From the NCBI RefSeq assembly GCF_021412585.1, contig NZ_JAKCMI010000021.1, positions 124,001 through 188,000 of the forward strand: 64,000 nucleotides of DNA, in the 5' to 3' direction. The notes under the pieces were generated by a model. The model worked only from the letters and a program-made list of their open reading frames with translations. It ran no database searches and was not told the DNA's origin. This stretch comes from Halomonas alkalisoli. Lineage in GTDB: Bacteria; Pseudomonadota; Gammaproteobacteria; Pseudomonadales; Halomonadaceae. A program made the position numbers and the translations under genes. Below, piece after piece: positions 1 to 8,549 of the stretch (its first letter is position 1; every line of letters begins with the position of its first letter).

Positions 1-1
1 C

Positions 2-1405
2 GACCCCTGGCATGCGCTGGGCCGCCTGTTCATGGGGCTGATCCAGCCCGACTTCTCCCGCGTCGACTTCCTCGGCGAGGCCCTGCTGCGAACCGTGGCA
101 TTCGCCTTCGTCGGCGTGGGGCTCGGCTCGGCGGCGGGCATGCTGCTGGCCCTGCTCTTCCGGCATGTCTGGGTGCGCACCTTCTGCGCCTTCATCCGCG
201 CCATCCACGAGCTGTTCTGGGCGCTGATCTTCCTGCAGAGCTTCGGCCTGCACCCGATCACCGGGGTGCTGGCCATCGCCATCCCCTACGCCGGCACCTT
301 CGCCAAGGTCTATGCCGAGATCCTCGACGAGTGCGATCCGCAGCCGGAACGCAGCCTGCCACAGCGCGCCGGGCGACTATCGGCGCTGGTCTATACCCGC
401 ATCAGCCAGGCCTGGCCGCACCTGGTCAGCTATACCGCCTACCGCCTCGAGTGCGGCCTGCGCTCCAGTGCGGTGATCGGCTTCGTCGGCATGCCGACCC
501 TGGGGTTTCACCTGGCAGGCGCCTTCGCCCAAGGCCACTACGGCACGGTGGGCGCATTGCTGCTGCTCTTCTACGCCCTGATTGCCAGCCTGCGGCTATG
601 GGCGCGGCCACGGCTGCTGCCCTTCTACCTGGTGGCCTCCCCCTTCCTGCTGGGCACCGGGCTGCCGATCATGTGGAGCAATGTCTCGCGCTTCTTCACC
701 GAGGACATCGTGCCCGCCCCGCTGCGCAACGGTGAAGGGCTGGAGGGCCTCTGGCCCTGGTTCGGCGACCTCCTGCTGGGCCAGGCCCTGCCCGGCATCT
801 GGCACACCCTGCTGCTGACCCAGATCGCCCTGGTGCTCACCGGGGTGCTGGCGATGACGCTGTTCCCGCTGATCTCCCATCATTTCACGGGCCGCCACCT
901 CACCGGCCGGGTACGCGGCGCCCTGGGGCATGGCGTACTGGTGGTCATGCGCTCCACCCCCGAGTACCTGCTGGCCTTCATCCTGCTGCAGCTCTGGGGA
1001 CCCTCCATGCTGCCGGCGGTGGTCGCCCTGGCGCTGCACAACGGCGGCATCATCGGCCACCTGGTCGGACGCCGCAGCAACGAGATCCACCTGCGCCAGG
1101 ACGCACCGGGCGGCATGAGCCGCTACGCCTACGAGGTGGCCCCACGGGTCTACGGCCCCTTCCTGGCGCTGCTCTTCTACCGCTGGGAGATCATCATGCG
1201 CGAGACGGCGATACTGGGGATTCTCGGCATCGCCACCCTGGGCTTCTACGTCGACAGCGCCATCCAGGAGCTGCGCTTCGACCGCGCCATGGTACTGATC
1301 GTGATCACCGCGCTGCTCAACATCGCGGTGGATATCCTCGCCCGTCGGCTGCGCGCCCACCTGCACCTGAGCCACACCGCCCGGAGCGAGCCCGCCGCCG
1401 CATGA
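2..1405 (+). CDS. PhnE-type ABC transporter permease, tandem-domain, 5' end cut by window edge
   Basis: The frame is open from the first bases of the window, so the true start probably lies upstream; the first ATG inside is at 32. The visible protein (about 467 residues) has two copies of a permease unit. Each has several hydrophobic helices followed by a membrane-permease loop (ELFWALIFLQSFG in the first half, EYLLAFILLQLWG in the second). This duplicated arrangement is seen in permeases of phosphonate/phosphite-type ABC importers. It would form the inner-membrane channel of an importer whose ATPase and binding protein should lie just outside the window. The substrate cannot be read from the sequence. 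Confidence 0.8.
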   Translation, partial: DPWHALGRLFMGLIQPDFSRVDFLGEALLRTVAFAFVGVGLGSAAGMLLALLFRHVWVRTFCAFIRAIHELFWALIFLQSFGLHPITGVLAIAIPYAGTFAKVYAEILDECDPQPERSLPQRAGRLSALVYTRISQAWPHLVSYTAYRLECGLRSSAVIGFVGMPTLGFHLAGAFAQGHYGTVGALLLLFYALIASLRLWARPRLLPFYLVASPFLLGTGLPIMWSNVSRFFTEDIVPAPLRNGEGLEGLWPWFGDLLLGQALPGIWHTLLLTQIALVLTGVLAMTLFPLISHHFTGRHLTGRVRGALGHGVLVVMRSTPEYLLAFILLQLWGPSMLPAVVALALHNGGIIGHLVGRRSNEIHLRQDAPGGMSRYAYEVAPRVYGPFLALLFYRWEIIMRETAILGILGIATLGFYVDSAIQELRFDRAMVLIVITALLNIAVDILARRLRAHLHLSHTARSEPAAA

Positions 1406-1503
1406 CAGGGGCGACCCACCTGTTCGAACGGAGGGTGACAGCAAGGCGACGTGGCCTGATAGTGGCAAGGCATCGCAACCACCAATGTAATAGGGAGAAC
1501 CTC

Positions 1504-1881
1504 ATGGAACAGGGCAATCCGCAGGCGAGCCTGCGCGACCTTATCGAGCCGCTTCATCGGGGCAAGTTCTGGATGCAGCTCACCGGCGTGATGCTGATCC
1601 TGTCGGGGGTCATGACGGCCATTTCCATCATCGGCCTGGTCGTGGCGTGGATTCCCATCTGGGCCGGGGTGGTGCTGATGCAGGCCGCAGGCTCGGCCAG
1701 CCGTGTCTACAACAGCGGTGACCCTGGCGAGATGAAGGTCGCCATGGGCAAGCTGAAGACCTACTTCACCATCTTCGGCGTACTGATCCTGATCTACCTG
1801 ATTCTCGCCGTGGGCGGTATGGTCATCGGAATGGCCGGCATGAGCGGCATGATGGGGGGCATGGGCGGCATGGGCATGTAG
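1504..1881 (+). CDS. Small membrane protein, DUF5362-like
   Basis: The 125-residue protein has two hydrophobic segments (about residues 22-60 and 90-115) and a Met/Gly-rich tail (MSGMMGGMGGMGM). The ATG at 1504 is chosen because GGGAGAA lies just upstream; the frame is open back to an ATG at 1402 that overlaps the preceding stop, but that start has no good ribosome site. It resembles the DUF5362 family of unknown function. It follows the permease by about 100 bp on the same strand and may be independent of it. Confidence 0.7.
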   Translation: MEQGNPQASLRDLIEPLHRGKFWMQLTGVMLILSGVMTAISIIGLVVAWIPIWAGVVLMQAAGSASRVYNSGDPGEMKVAMGKLKTYFTIFGVLILIYLILAVGGMVIGMAGMSGMMGGMGGMGM

Positions 1882-1914
1882 CCGTCGAAAGCGTCCGTCC
1901 GGGCGCAACGGGTT

Positions 1915-1949
1915 GGCCGGCACACAGCCTCGCAAGCTGGGTGCCGGCC
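1915..1949. terminator. Hairpin between convergent genes
   Basis: GGCCGGCAC (from 1915) pairs with GTGCCGGCC (to 1949), and inner CAGC pairs with GCTG, giving a strong GC stem in the 82-bp gap between the convergent membrane-protein gene and ilvD. T-runs are weak on both strands, so a bidirectional or Rho-assisted terminator is inferred. Confidence 0.55.
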
Positions 1950-1963
1950 TGTTACCGGGGAAT

Positions 1964-3652
1964 TTACTCCGCCAGGTCGGTCACCGCGCCGGTGGAGGCG
2001 GAGCTGACCGTCCTGGCGTACTTGGCCAATACGCCGCGGGTGTAGCGCGGTGCCGGCTGCCGCCAGGCGGCCCGACGCCGCTGCATCTCGCCGTCATCGA
2101 TCGCCACCTCGATGGTATTGGCCTCGGCGTCGATGGTGATGGTGTCGCCGTTCTCGACCAGCGCCAGCGGCCCGCCATCGAAGGCCTCGGGCGACACGTG
2201 GCCGACCACGAAGCCGTGGCTGCCACCGGAGAAGCGCCCGTCGGTGATCAGCGCCACGTCGTTGCCGAGCCCTCGGCCCATGATCGCCGAGGTCGGGGTG
2301 AGCATCTCGCGCATGCCGGGTCCGCCCTTCGGCCCCTCGTAGCGGATCACCACCACGTCACCGGCCACCACGGTGCCGTCGTTGATGCGTGCCTGGGCCT
2401 CCTCCTCCGAGCCGAACACCCGCGCACTGCCGGTAAAGCGCGTGCCCTCCTTGCCGGTGATCTTGGCCACGGCACCTTCCGGCGCCAGGTTGCCGTAGAG
2501 GATTCGCAGGTGGCTCTCGGCCTTCAATGGCGCCGACAGCGGCGCGATGATCGACTGCCCCTCGGCATAGGGCGCCACGTCGGCCAGGTTCTCGGCCAGC
2601 GTCCGGCCGGTGACCGTCAGGCAGTCGCCATGCAACAGCCCGGCATCGAGCAGCATCTTCATCAACGGCTGGATGCCGCCGATCGCCACCAGCTCGCTCA
2701 TCATGTAGTGGCCGCTGGGGCGCAGGTCGGCCAGCACCGGCACCCGCTTGCCGATTTCGGTGAAGTCCTCGAGCGAGAGCGGCACCCCCACGGTGTTGGC
2801 CATGGCGATCAGGTGCAGCACCGCATTGGTGGAGCCTCCTAAAGCGATGACCACGGTGATGGCGTTCTCGAAGGCGTCACCGGTCATGATGTCCGAGGGC
2901 TTGATGTCCCGTGCGAGCAGCTCCAGTACCGCGGCACCCGCGGCCTCGCAGTCGTCGCGCTTCTCCTGGGACACCGCATTCTGCGCCGAGCTACCCGGCA
3001 GGCTCATGCCCAGCGCCTCGATGGCCGACGCCATGGTGTTGGCCGTGTACATGCCGCCGCAGGAACCGGGGCCGGGAATCGCCTTCTCCTCGATCTGCTT
3101 CACCTCGATCAGGTCCAGGTCACCGCGGGTGTAGGCACCCACGGCCTCGAACACCGAGACGATGTCGGTATGCCCCTCGCCGGGCAGGATGGTGCCGCCG
3201 TAGACGAACACGCTGGGCCGGTCGAGCCGCGCCAGCCCCATCAGGCAGCCGGGCATGTTCTTGTCGCAGCCGCCGATGGCCACCAGGCCGTCGAAGCCCT
3301 CGCAGCCGGCCACAGTCTCGATGGAGTCGGCGATCACCTCCCGCGATACCAGCGAATACTTCATGCCCTCGGTGCCGTTGGCGATACCGTCGGAGATGGT
3401 GATGGTATTGAAGATCACCCCCTTGCCGCCGGCCGCGTCGGCGCCGTCACTGGCCCGCTCGGCGAGGGTATGGATATGGCTGTTGCAGGGCGTGAGATTG
3501 CTCCAGGTGGAGGCAATGCCCACCTGGGGCTTCTTGAAATCCTCATCGGTGAAGCCCACCGCACGCAGCATGGCACGGCTGGCGGACTTGCCGACCCCAT
3601 CCACTACCGGGGCGGAATAACGGCGGCGCGGATCCTCGGGCGTATCGCTCAT
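1964..3652 (-). CDS. ilvD: Dihydroxy-acid dehydratase IlvD
   Basis: The 562-residue protein dehydrates 2,3-dihydroxy-3-methylbutanoate and -pentanoate to 2-oxo acids in valine and isoleucine biosynthesis; it is cytosolic and Fe-S dependent. Family signatures are clear: [20 protein letters not shown] and [13 protein letters not shown] carry the conserved Cys ligands, and [15 protein letters not shown] sits near the C-terminus. Length fits the shorter form of the family (about 560). The start at 3652 is preceded by GAGGA; the frame is open about 46 codons further upstream without family similarity. The gene stands alone, convergent with the small membrane protein. Confidence 0.96.
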   Translation of the reverse strand: MSDTPEDPRRRYSAPVVDGVGKSASRAMLRAVGFTDEDFKKPQVGIASTWSNLTPCNSHIHTLAERASDGADAAGGKGVIFNTITISDGIANGTEGMKYSLVSREVIADSIETVAGCEGFDGLVAIGGCDKNMPGCLMGLARLDRPSVFVYGGTILPGEGHTDIVSVFEAVGAYTRGDLDLIEVKQIEEKAIPGPGSCGGMYTANTMASAIEALGMSLPGSSAQNAVSQEKRDDCEAAGAAVLELLARDIKPSDIMTGDAFENAITVVIALGGSTNAVLHLIAMANTVGVPLSLEDFTEIGKRVPVLADLRPSGHYMMSELVAIGGIQPLMKMLLDAGLLHGDCLTVTGRTLAENLADVAPYAEGQSIIAPLSAPLKAESHLRILYGNLAPEGAVAKITGKEGTRFTGSARVFGSEEEAQARINDGTVVAGDVVVIRYEGPKGGPGMREMLTPTSAIMGRGLGNDVALITDGRFSGGSHGFVVGHVSPEAFDGGPLALVENGDTITIDAEANTIEVAIDDGEMQRRRAAWRQPAPRYTRGVLAKYARTVSSASTGAVTDLAE

Positions 3653-3740
3653 GATGCTTCCTCTATCGTTGTTCAGGGGGGGGTAATAGAGAGAGGGTGG
3701 ACCGCAGACAGGACGACTGTCCATGCCAAACCGCCATGTC

Positions 3741-3769
3741 TTGCCACAAGACGAGGCGGCGGCTATGCT
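3741..3769 (+). promoter_or_regulatory. Sigma-70 type promoter of higBA
   Basis: TTGCCA (3741-3746) and TATGCT (3764-3769) are separated by 17 bp, about 30 bp ahead of the higB start. The -10 box abuts the palindromic operator, the usual arrangement for autorepression. Confidence 0.6.
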
Positions 3770-3789
3770 GTATCGCAAGTTGCGATACA
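3769..3789 (+). promoter_or_regulatory. Perfect palindromic operator of higBA
   Basis: TGTATCGCAA and TTGCGATACA form a perfect 10-bp inverted repeat around one central G, located 10-30 bp upstream of the higB ATG. HigA-type antitoxins bind such palindromes to repress their own operon, so this is the probable HigA site. Confidence 0.8.
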
Positions 3790-3798
3790 AGGTTGCCC

Positions 3799-4086
3799 AT
3801 GCATATCATTACCCAGAAACGCATCTGGGAAGCCAAGCAAAGATGGCCACAGGCCGCATCGGCACTGGATGCCTGGTATCGACTGATGAAGTCGAGTGAA
3901 CCCGGTAGCTTCGCCGAGATGAAGTCGCTGTTCCCGGCCACTGACAAGATCGGTAGGCAACATGTGTTCGATATCGGCGGCAACAAGATTCGCCTGATCG
4001 CCGTGGTGCACTACCGATTCAAGAAGATCTACATCCAGCACGTCCTAGATCACGCCGAATATGACAAGGGCCACTGGAAGGAGTGA
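3799..4086 (+). CDS. higB: HigB-type mRNA interferase toxin
   Basis: The 95-residue protein matches the HigB family of the RelE superfamily: it begins MHIITQKRI and has the family core [13 protein letters not shown] and [13 protein letters not shown] near the C-terminus. HigB toxins cleave mRNA in the ribosome. The ATG at 3799 is the first one after the palindromic operator and gives the family's usual length. The stop is followed within 3 bp by the antitoxin start, so the two are cotranscribed toxin-first, typical of higBA. Confidence 0.9.
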   Translation: MHIITQKRIWEAKQRWPQAASALDAWYRLMKSSEPGSFAEMKSLFPATDKIGRQHVFDIGGNKIRLIAVVHYRFKKIYIQHVLDHAEYDKGHWKE

Positions 4087-4088
4087 GC

Positions 4089-4493
4089 ATGACCAGCATT
4101 GTCCAACAGGCAGCAGCCCATTGGCGCTTCGTGGCCCCCCTGCTAAACGCCCCGGAGTCGGAAGACGATTACGACGCCCTGGTCGCGGCACTCGATGAGC
4201 TGCTGGAACTGATCGGAGACGACGAGGAGCACCCCCTGGCGAGCCTCGCCTCACACATGGGCGACCTCATCGAGGAGTACGACGACGCTCACCGTCCGAT
4301 GCCGGAGGTCAGGGGAGCCGACATGCTCCGCCACCTGATGCAGTGGCATGGCCTCGACCAGTCGAGCCTGCCGGAGGTCGGCACCCAGTCGGTGATCTCC
4401 GAGATCCTTGCCGGCAAGCGGCACCTGAACGTCCGCCAGATCAAGGCCCTGACACAGCACTTCGGACTGCCTGCCGACCTTTTCCTCGACTGA
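4089..4493 (+). CDS. higA: HigA-type antitoxin, Xre helix-turn-helix
   Basis: The 134-residue protein has an acidic helical N-terminal half (about residues 1-75) and an Xre-like helix-turn-helix in the last 60 residues (QSVISEILAGKRHLNVRQIK then HFGLPADLFLD). This resembles the long HigA antitoxins that neutralise HigB and repress the operon through the C-terminal domain. The ATG at 4089 is chosen over an in-frame GTG at 4083 because GGAAGGAG lies 5 bp upstream of it. Confidence 0.88.
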   Translation: MTSIVQQAAAHWRFVAPLLNAPESEDDYDALVAALDELLELIGDDEEHPLASLASHMGDLIEEYDDAHRPMPEVRGADMLRHLMQWHGLDQSSLPEVGTQSVISEILAGKRHLNVRQIKALTQHFGLPADLFLD

Positions 4494-4554
4494 GCTTCGA
4501 CTTGCCCTCGCCGGTCTCCCCGCGGAGGCAGGTGCACCCGGCTATCGCTCTGCC

Positions 4555-5250
4555 TCAGCTCGGCAACACGGCGTCGTGGAAGGCACGCTCCTTCGCCACG
4601 GTGTCGCGGAAGCGCTCGGCCATCCGAGCGAAGGCGGTGTCATCAAGCGCCGCCGCCTCCTCGTCCAGGCGCCGTCGCAGCCAGGCCACGAACTCCTGAA
4701 AGGCGGGGTTGTCGTGCAGGTCGATCCACTCCCCCATCAACGGGTGCAGCCCGTCTACGCGGGTCACCCGCAGCGCCCACTCGAGATAGACCCACTCGGT
4801 GACCACCAGCACCGCCAGGATCTCGGCGTAGTCGCCGCCCTGGCCGGTGTCGTGCAGCAGCTCGCGAAACGCCCGGGTCTGCGGCAGATAATCCGGCGCC
4901 TCGCGCAGGGACGCAGGCACATCGAAGGCGTCGAAGGTGCGCTGGAAGGTGTTGTTCTCGTCGCTGGTCAGCATGCCCATGAACTGGCCCAGCACCACCC
5001 GGTCCGCCATGCTCGGCGCGCGGCCGATAGCGTGGCCGATCAGGGCCGTGAAGGGGTCAACGAAGCCGTAGTCCTGCACCATGTAGGCGGCAAAGTCGTC
5101 ACCCGACAGCCGCCCCTCGGCCAGGGCATCGAACAGCGGGTGGTTCACCGTGGCCGACCAGTCCGGCTCGCTGATCTCGCGCAGCCAGTCGGTGATGCGC
5201 GCCGATTCACGGCCGGCGGCCGAGGCGTTCCAGTCTGAACGAGTGGTCAT
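4555..5250 (-). CDS. tenA: TenA-family aminopyrimidine hydrolase, Cys-less (TenA_E) type
   Basis: The 231-residue all-helical TenA family protein probably salvages thiamine breakdown products by releasing the hydroxymethylpyrimidine moiety. Recognition rests on NHPLFDALAEG, YMVQDYGFVDPF and EWVYLEWALRV. Classical TenA carries its catalytic Cys in a P-C-x-W context; here the position reads VVTEWVYLEW and the whole protein has no Cys, as in the TenA_E group, where a Glu takes over. The start overlaps the symporter stop by one base (TGATG), so the two are translationally coupled and share the upstream TPP riboswitch. Confidence 0.88.
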   Translation of the reverse strand: MTTRSDWNASAAGRESARITDWLREISEPDWSATVNHPLFDALAEGRLSGDDFAAYMVQDYGFVDPFTALIGHAIGRAPSMADRVVLGQFMGMLTSDENNTFQRTFDAFDVPASLREAPDYLPQTRAFRELLHDTGQGGDYAEILAVLVVTEWVYLEWALRVTRVDGLHPLMGEWIDLHDNPAFQEFVAWLRRRLDEEAAALDDTAFARMAERFRDTVAKERAFHDAVLPS

Positions 5251-6653
5251 CAGGCGTCTCCCTTGCTTATCAGGTGAAATTTCGCCCCGGGGCGCAGCCA
5301 GGCGATCAGCAGGCTGGCCAGGGTGGAAGCGAGCAGCGCACCGAGGAAGGGTGCCAGGGTCGGAATGCTGTCGGGGAAGCTCGCCGCCAGCACGCCGGCG
5401 GCCAGGCTGCCCTGTGCGATCCAGCCCGGCACCACCGCGCCGAGCAGGCCCGCCACGCCGCCGGCCACCGCCGCCAGGGGACTCATGCGCCGCCACAGGC
5501 CCAGCAGCACCGGCACCACGATGGCCGCGCAGAGCAGGTCGGCGATCAGGAACAGCCGCAGCACCGAGAAGCCCTGAAGGGCCACCCATGCCACCGGTGC
5601 CATCAGCGCCACCGTGACGAGCCGCGCCGCGCGCACCGAGAGCCCGCGCTTCCCGGAGCTGGCCACTGCCATGGAGGCGATGGCGTTCTGCAGGGTATCT
5701 ACGCTGGAGGCCACCAGCGTTACCGCCAGCACCAGAGCCGGCAGGCCCAGCCAGGCCGGCGCGGCGGAGAGCAGCGCGAAGAAGGGAATCGGCGGCTCGC
5801 CCAGCGGCAGCGCCTGCATGGCCGCAAGCATGCCCAGGCCACCGATGGCCATCACCACCAGCAGGCTGCTGACCCCGCCCAGCAGCGCCCCACGGCCCAG
5901 CGCACGATCATCCTCGGCCGCCCAGATCCGCTGCCAGTAGCCCTGGTGGAAGAGGTTCGCCGCGGTGACCGCGATCACCAGGGTCAGTGCCACGGAGAGT
6001 GCGCTGCCGGTGGGAATCGAGGGCATCACCGCCCCGGCCGGCATGGGCGGCAGCCACCACCAGGCCACGCCGCCGACCAGCACCAGCAGGGCCAGCAGCA
6101 ACCAGGCCTGCCAGCGATCGGTGGCCAGGCTCGCCCTCAGGCCGCCCAGGGTGGTGTAGACCAGGGTGACCACCGCCACGCCGAGGATCACCAGCGAAGG
6201 CGGCACATCAGAGAGGAGCGCGGCAATGGCGCCGATGGCGGTCAGCTCGGCGGCCAGGAAGATGGCCATGTAGGCCACGGAAACGAAGGAGACCCAGCGC
6301 CGCACCCCGGCGCCATAGCAGGCCTCGGCGAACTCGCCGATGCTGCGCCCCTGGGGCAGGTGGCGGCGGATGGCCGGGCCGTAGAGCCCCAGTATCAGGA
6401 ACGGCAGCGACGAGCCGATGGCGTAGCCGGCCAGCGCCACCGGCCCCACGAAGGCACCGATCTCCGGCGGCGCGAAGAGGATCCAGGCGCCCATGCTGGA
6501 GGCCAGGAACGACAGACCGATGGCCTGAGCGCCCTGTGAGTTGCGGGCGGTCACGTAGTCATCGAGCGGGCCGTCGGCCCGGCGGGCACGCAGGCCCAGA
6601 AAGGCAAAGCACAATAGCGCCGCGCCGAGCACGGCAGACGTCAGGTAGGGCAT
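5250..6653 (-). CDS. Sodium:solute symporter family, probable thiamine-precursor importer
   Basis: The 467-residue protein has about 13 hydrophobic helices and sodium:solute symporter features (DDYVTARNSQG near residue 31, SMGAWILFAPPE, RSIGEFAEACYGAG). Its coding region lies directly behind a TPP riboswitch and is coupled to tenA, so it most likely imports hydroxymethylpyrimidine, another thiamine fragment or thiamine itself by Na+ symport. The specificity is inferred from context only. The ribosome site GGAGG lies in the 3' end of the aptamer, so TPP binding could mask it. The symporter start is about 7 bases after the aptamer. Confidence 0.85.
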   Translation of the reverse strand: MPYLTSAVLGAALLCFAFLGLRARRADGPLDDYVTARNSQGAQAIGLSFLASSMGAWILFAPPEIGAFVGPVALAGYAIGSSLPFLILGLYGPAIRRHLPQGRSIGEFAEACYGAGVRRWVSFVSVAYMAIFLAAELTAIGAIAALLSDVPPSLVILGVAVVTLVYTTLGGLRASLATDRWQAWLLLALLVLVGGVAWWWLPPMPAGAVMPSIPTGSALSVALTLVIAVTAANLFHQGYWQRIWAAEDDRALGRGALLGGVSSLLVVMAIGGLGMLAAMQALPLGEPPIPFFALLSAAPAWLGLPALVLAVTLVASSVDTLQNAIASMAVASSGKRGLSVRAARLVTVALMAPVAWVALQGFSVLRLFLIADLLCAAIVVPVLLGLWRRMSPLAAVAGGVAGLLGAVVPGWIAQGSLAAGVLAASFPDSIPTLAPFLGALLASTLASLLIAWLRPGAKFHLISKGDA

Positions 6654-6662
6654 GTCGCACTT

Positions 6663-6760
6663 CCTCCGCCGGTATTAACCGGATCAGGTTCCAGGGTCAG
6701 CGCTAGGCCCTCTCAGCCCCCTGGCCGGCTCCGTTTCGAGCCGGCAAGCGGGACTCCCCT
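6663..6760 (-). promoter_or_regulatory. TPP riboswitch (THI element)
   Basis: Read on the minus strand, the leader contains GGGGAGTCC, CTGAGAGGG, then GACCCTGGAACCTGATC and GGTTAATACCGGCGGAGGAA, which are the conserved sequence and spacing of the TPP aptamer. A variable P3 extension (GCCGGCTC loop GAGCCGGC) is also visible. It controls the symporter-tenA operon; overlap of GGAGG with the closing stem suggests translational control. Confidence 0.95.
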
Positions 6761-6793
6761 GGCGACAGTGAATGAATTGTCGATACTAGGCTA

Positions 6794-6924
6794 TGTACGA
6801 AAAGTCGGCGAGCGAAGGTCAGGCAAGGCAAAAATCGGCGAAAAAGCGGAGTTTACGGGGTGTAAATGAGCATTTTGAGCCGATTTTTAACGCCGCATGG
6901 CCGAGCGCAGGCAGTTTTCGTACA
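6794..6924. repeat. 131-bp nested-palindrome element (MITE/REP-like)
   Basis: The element is bounded by TGTACGAAAA (6794-6803) and TTTTCGTACA (6915-6924), a perfect terminal inverted repeat. Inside are AAAAATCGGC paired with GCCGATTTTT, and a central TTTAC-ggggt-GTAAA hairpin. The whole element can fold into one long stem. There is no transposase. The open frame across it is probably incidental, and I did not annotate it as part of the next gene. Confidence 0.75.
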
Positions 6925-7044
6925 AAGCCGAACTCAAGTTATGGACAGGATGGCCGACATAACCATCTAGCGCCCATGATTGATGGGACGAGTGATGATA
7001 CAACAGTCGCTGCATGCGAACGACCACTCTCGCCGAGACTACCG

Positions 7045-7725
7045 ATGCCGTTTACCGAAGCCAAGGAACACGCCCCCGGCCAGTTGCACGCCATCTTCGC
7101 CGACCCCTACAGCGCCTTCGACAATCAGGTGATCGAGCGGCAGCTCCATCTGCGCGTCGCCCTGGAGGCCCTGGCACTGGCGCCAATGTCCCGCGGCAAG
7201 CTCGTGCTGAGGGTGATCCACGGCTGGGAAAACGGCGGCTTCGAGCCTGCCGACCTGGCGCATAGCGACCATCGCATCGGCACCTTCGGCCACCTCCACC
7301 AGGCGGCCGAACGCTACCACCAAGCCTTCGAGGCCTCGCAACCTTTTCCGCAGGATGACACCTCGCTGCTGGCCCGCCCGCTCGAGCATGCCATCATCCG
7401 GGCCGAAGCCAACGGCCAGGCCCTCGACGAGGAGACCCGCACCATCCCCGCCCGCTGGCCCGCCTTCGACCAGGGGCTCTATCTCTACACCTTCTTCAAG
7501 GTCTACCACCGCCTCACCTACGGCGAGGATGAAACCTACCGTTCCATCTACTGCATGACCCCCGCAGGACACCGCGAGGTGCACGAATTCCACCTCGAAG
7601 AGGGCGAATTCGCCGTGGTCTCCCCTGCCAAGGAGGAAGCCACGGTCGATACGCTGCTGGTCCTGCATGAAAGCCAGCTGGTGCCCGTACTGCAGCTGTT
7701 GGAGGGGTGCCGGGACAGCGCCTGA
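7045..7725 (+). CDS. Hypothetical protein, 226 residues
   Basis: I do not recognise the family. The protein starts MPFTEAKEHAPGQL and is soluble, with no signal peptide or membrane helix; it is rich in His, Glu and aromatic residues (LYLYTFFKVYHRLTYGEDE about residue 155). The frame is open upstream through the palindromic repeat, and other starts exist (ATG at 6976), but neither start has a convincing ribosome site; 7045 is preferred because coding-like codon use begins about there. It is convergent with the broken HNH nuclease gene. Confidence 0.6.
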   Translation: MPFTEAKEHAPGQLHAIFADPYSAFDNQVIERQLHLRVALEALALAPMSRGKLVLRVIHGWENGGFEPADLAHSDHRIGTFGHLHQAAERYHQAFEASQPFPQDDTSLLARPLEHAIIRAEANGQALDEETRTIPARWPAFDQGLYLYTFFKVYHRLTYGEDETYRSIYCMTPAGHREVHEFHLEEGEFAVVSPAKEEATVDTLLVLHESQLVPVLQLLEGCRDSA

Positions 7726-7729
7726 GACC

Positions 7730-8487
7730 TTACCGCCGGAAACATTCTTGATAATGCCAGGCCAGGTAGTCACGATTGGGAAAAGCGGTTTGGGGGATGG
7801 TTAGAGGATGGCCGTGCAGCGCGATTAATTGAGCCGTGAGCTGGCCATTCGCCTCTACACCGTGCAGCTCCTGCGATACCTGTATACGGTCATTGCCGTC
7901 TATCGCTAGCAACCCTTTATCGAAAGCCCTGTCATGTAGTGCATTGAGACAAAGGCCGTTTGCCGGATCGAGGCGCGATTCAGGGCGTGCCTGCCAGGGC
8001 ACAATGTGGCTGGCGATCAGCAAGTCCTCATGACGCAATCCGGTAATCACGCAGCGGGTGTCATAACGAATCATCACTGCCTTGCGGAATAGCAACTGCC
8101 CCACCCGCCGTTTCTGGAGACTCATTGCCTCCTGTCCGGTGTAGTCAATCTCGACGTCGGATGCTTCCACTTCTTCGCCAAGAATCGACCAGCCTCTTCG
8201 CATTCGCTTGCCACGGCTTCTGGTTCGGCTATGAATCGTTGCCATAGCAAGCGGTCTTGCTGAGAAGCGCCAGATAGCCCCTTCTTGCCCAGTGCCAATA
8301 CTTCGGGATCAAGACTCGCATAGTTGGAAAGCTTCATCGCGACGGAGTTGGCCGAGCGCCCCATCTGTTCGGCCAACTGGATAACCTCGGGTCGTCCCCG
8401 GTGAAGCTGCCCAAAAGTGAGTCGACAATAGAGGGACAACACCAGCAATCTATCTTGATCCGTCCATGTCTTTCTTTCCGCAGCCAT
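7730..8487 (-). pseudogene. HNH endonuclease, split by a one-base frameshift
   Basis: Two overlapping frames make one protein. The 5' part (8487 to about 8180; start with AGGAGG upstream) reads WTDQDRLLVLSLYCRLTFGQ and NSVAMKLSNYASLDPEV, the family's N-terminal region. The 3' part (about 8190 to 7730) carries RYDTRCVITGL and the HNH core ASHIVPWQ, LDPANGLCLNALHDRAFDKG. The frames meet near 8175-8190 at GGCGAAGAAG; restoring one base joins FLA to EEVEASD. No slippery heptamer is visible, so a mutation or a sequence error is likelier than programmed frameshifting. The intact family protein would be about 250 residues. Confidence 0.8.
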
Positions 8488-8549
8488 GAGGCCTCCTAAT
8501 TCTGCCTAGCTCGACCCTACGCTGGAGCAGCAATAGAAGCCAATACTGC

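Noticed and set aside
5274..6539. Long plus-strand open frame opposite the thiamine symporter
   Set aside because: Low-complexity Gln/Arg/His-rich translation typical of the antisense of a membrane-protein gene.
6793..7044. N-terminal extension of the unknown protein through the palindromic repeat
   Set aside because: The extension is translated from a repeat element and lacks a ribosome site; coding-like sequence begins only about 7045.
7730..8487. Programmed -1 frameshift in the HNH gene
   Set aside because: No slippery X-XXY-YYZ heptamer or downstream stem is evident at the junction; a mutation or sequence error is simpler.
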